Positions 6,047 to 7,342 of a stretch of 7,342 nucleotides of DNA are shown piece after piece (positions within the stretch are counted from its first letter, which is position 1; each line of letters opens with the position of its first letter). A program made the position numbers and the translations under genes. The DNA comes from an uncultured Alphaproteobacteria bacterium (lineage in GTDB: Bacteria; Pseudomonadota; Alphaproteobacteria; Caulobacterales; Hyphomonadaceae): assembly GCA_903831485.1 (NCBI GenBank), contig CAIKXW010000394.1:1-7342 (forward strand), given 5' to 3'. Below the pieces are notes generated by a model. The model was not told where the DNA came from, did no database searches, and saw only the letters and a program-made list of their open reading frames with translations.

Positions 6047-6475
6047 GTGATCCGCTATTCGCTCGCCTGTGTTGGAGAGCACGCATTCGAGGCGTGGTTC
6101 TCGAACTCGTCCGCCTATGACACGCAGCGGAAGAAGAAGCTGGTCGAGTGCCCGGTGTGCGGATCGACCGACATCCACAAGCAGATCATGGCGCCGATGG
6201 TGCGCTCCTCCGACAGGGCGGTGCCGGCCGAGGTGGTCGCCGCGAAAGTCGCCGGCGAAATCCGCGCCCATATCGCAAAGACCCACGACTATGTCGGCGA
6301 CAAGTTCGCCGAGGAAGCGCGCTCGATGTATTATGGCGAGACCGAGCACCGCCCGGTCTGGGGCGAGGTAACGCCCGACGTGGCGCAGGAATTGGTCGAG
6401 GAGGGTGTGCCTGCCATGCCGCTGCCCAAGCCGTTCGCGCCGGAGCCGCCGAAGCGCAAGGGGCGGGTGAATTAG
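6047..6475 (+). CDS. DUF1178 family protein with zinc-ribbon-like motifs
   Basis: The function of this family is unknown. The 142-residue product begins IRYSLACVGEHAFEAWF, matching the DUF1178 start (I/V-R-Y-x-L-x-C...H-x-F-E-x-W-F). Cys8 and His12 near the N-terminus and the pair Cys35-Pro-Val-Cys38 (ECPVCGS) look like a small zinc ribbon. The middle contains KQIMAPMVRSS and AHIAKTHDYVGDKFAEEARSMYYGE, a conserved block of the family; the end is Pro/Lys-rich. The start is GTG 6047; a partial Shine-Dalgarno (AGGAAAGCGAG from 6030) lies upstream with rather long spacing. It follows grxC by 19 bases. In many alphaproteobacteria, as I recall, a carbon-nitrogen hydrolase gene sits between grxC and this one; it is absent here. 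No biochemical role should be assigned. Confidence 0.9.
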   Translation: MIRYSLACVGEHAFEAWFSNSSAYDTQRKKKLVECPVCGSTDIHKQIMAPMVRSSDRAVPAEVVAAKVAGEIRAHIAKTHDYVGDKFAEEARSMYYGETEHRPVWGEVTPDVAQELVEEGVPAMPLPKPFAPEPPKRKGRVN

Positions 6476-6500
6476 GGGCGGACAGGTGGGGTCTCAGGCA

Positions 6501-6532
6501 ACAAGGGCGTTCACAAGTGTTCGCCCCATTGT
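6501..6532 (+). repeat. Stem-loop between the DUF1178 gene and map
   Basis: GGGCG (6505-6509) pairs with CGCCC (6522-6526). Inside, CAC (6512-6514) pairs with GTG (6517-6519) across a symmetric TT/TT internal loop. Outside, ACAA (6501-6504) can pair with TTGT (6529-6532) past a CA bulge. No T run follows, so it is not a clear intrinsic terminator. It could mark the end of the comF-side transcripts or sit near a map promoter. Confidence 0.4.
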
Positions 6533-6548
6533 CGAGGCGTGCTAAAGG
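6520..6548 (+). promoter_or_regulatory. Weak candidate map promoter (Caulobacter-style)
   Basis: GCTAAAGG (6541-6548) resembles the Caulobacter housekeeping -10 element GCTANAWC. TTCGCCC lies 14 bases upstream as a poor -35 (4 of 7 against TTGACGS). It overlaps the 3' arm of the stem-loop described just upstream. Spotted by eye only. Confidence 0.22.
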
Positions 6549-6572
6549 CTCCGGCAATACGAGGAATGTCCC

Positions 6573-7342
6573 ATGACCCAGGCCGGATTCATCGACGCTG
6601 CTGACGCGCCGCCGCGGGCGACCAACGAGATCAAGCTCTACGGGCCTGAGGGCTTTGCGGGCATGCGCCGCGCCGGGCGGCTGGCCGCGGAATGTCTCGA
6701 CATGCTTATCCCGCATGTCGTCCCGGGCGTAACGACGCAGAAGATCGACGACATGGCGCGCGAGTTCGTGCTGTCGAACGGCGCACTACCGGCCTGCCTG
6801 TTCTACAAGGGCTACCGCCACACGGTCTGTACGTCGGTGAACCATGTCGTTTGCCATGGCATTCCGGGACCGAAGACGCTGAAGGAAGGCGACATCGTCA
6901 ATATCGACGTGACCGTGATCGTCGACGGATGGCATGGCGACACCTCGCGCATGTATTCGGTCGGTGAGGTCAAGCGGAAGGCGACGCGTCTGATGGACGT
7001 CACTTACGAGTCGATGATGAAGGGCATCGAGGCGATCAAGCCGGGCGCGCGGCTCGGCGACCTTGGTGCTGCGATCCAGGAGCATGCGGAGCGCCAGCGC
7101 TATTCCGTGGTCGAGGCGTTCTGCGGGCACGGGCTCGGGCGCGTGTTCCACGACTCGCCGAACATTCTCCATTTCGGCAAGCGCGGGCAGGGCCAGCCAT
7201 TGCTGCCGGGCATGATCTTCACGGTCGAGCCGATGATCAATCTTGGCCGCTCGGATGTCGCCCTGTTGTCGGATGGCTGGACGGCTGTGACGCGCGACCG
7301 CTCGCTGTCGGCGCAGTATGAGCATGCGGTCGGCGTGACCGA
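6573..7342 (+). CDS. map: Methionine aminopeptidase, type I (runs off right edge)
   Basis: MAP removes the initiator methionine from new proteins in the cytoplasm after deformylation. The window holds 256 complete codons plus 2 bases, nearly the whole enzyme. All five metal ligands are visible with family spacing: Asp112 and Asp123 (NIDVTVIVDGWHGDTSR), His186 (GHGLGRVFHDSP), Glu219 (FTVEPMI) and Glu250 (QYEHAVGVT). The N-terminus is about 15 residues longer than the E. coli enzyme, judging by ligand numbering, with a polar MTQAGFIDAADAPPRATNE lead before the first helix. ATG 6573 has GAGGAA (6561-6566) 6 bases upstream, a good Shine-Dalgarno. The 97 bases between the DUF1178 gene and map hold a stem-loop and possibly a promoter, so map may be its own transcription unit. 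Identification is very secure. Confidence 0.98.
   Translation, partial: MTQAGFIDAADAPPRATNEIKLYGPEGFAGMRRAGRLAAECLDMLIPHVVPGVTTQKIDDMAREFVLSNGALPACLFYKGYRHTVCTSVNHVVCHGIPGPKTLKEGDIVNIDVTVIVDGWHGDTSRMYSVGEVKRKATRLMDVTYESMMKGIEAIKPGARLGDLGAAIQEHAERQRYSVVEAFCGHGLGRVFHDSPNILHFGKRGQGQPLLPGMIFTVEPMINLGRSDVALLSDGWTAVTRDRSLSAQYEHAVGVT

Overview
The window looks like ordinary chromosomal housekeeping DNA from a GC-rich alphaproteobacterium. The protein styles (SecA N-terminus, ArgJ, ComF, DUF1178, an NDUFAF5-like methyltransferase) and the order secA / parvulin / argJ / mutT suggest Caulobacterales or Hyphomonadaceae, but that placement is from memory and not proven here. I see no tRNA or rRNA gene, insertion sequence, phage gene or CRISPR array.

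Layout. (1) 1-739, minus: the first 246 codons of secA, running off the left edge. (2) 740-990: a 251-base divergent intergenic region with a near-perfect 25-bp inverted repeat and a candidate secA promoter. (3) 991-3954, plus: a tight run of a parvulin-type foldase lipoprotein, argJ, a MutT-type Nudix hydrolase and a tiny Flp-type pilin. Gaps are 26 and 32 bases, then an ATGA overlap, so one operon is likely. (4) 3951-4880, minus: a SAM-dependent methyltransferase related to mitochondrial NDUFAF5. Its stop codon overlaps the pilin stop, tail to tail. (5) 4940-6475, plus: comF, apparently broken by a frameshift, then a grxC-like glutaredoxin and a DUF1178 zinc-ribbon protein. (6) 6573-7342, plus: map, methionine aminopeptidase, running off the right edge with all five metal ligands present.

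How the genes relate. SecA drives preproteins across the inner membrane. The divergent parvulin lipoprotein would act on exported proteins on the periplasmic side, so the shared intergenic region may coordinate export and folding. ArgJ makes ornithine and N-acetylglutamate for arginine synthesis, and MutT cleans the nucleotide pool. Neither has an obvious link to the pilin coupled to them. The methyltransferase homologue suggests a complex I assembly role. ComF (DNA uptake), glutaredoxin (thiol redox) and MAP (N-terminal Met removal) are general functions.

The points most worth a second look are the frameshifted comF, the orphan Flp pilin start-stop coupled to mutT, and the unexplained palindrome between secA and the foldase gene. 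I found no clear evidence for a wholly new multi-gene system.
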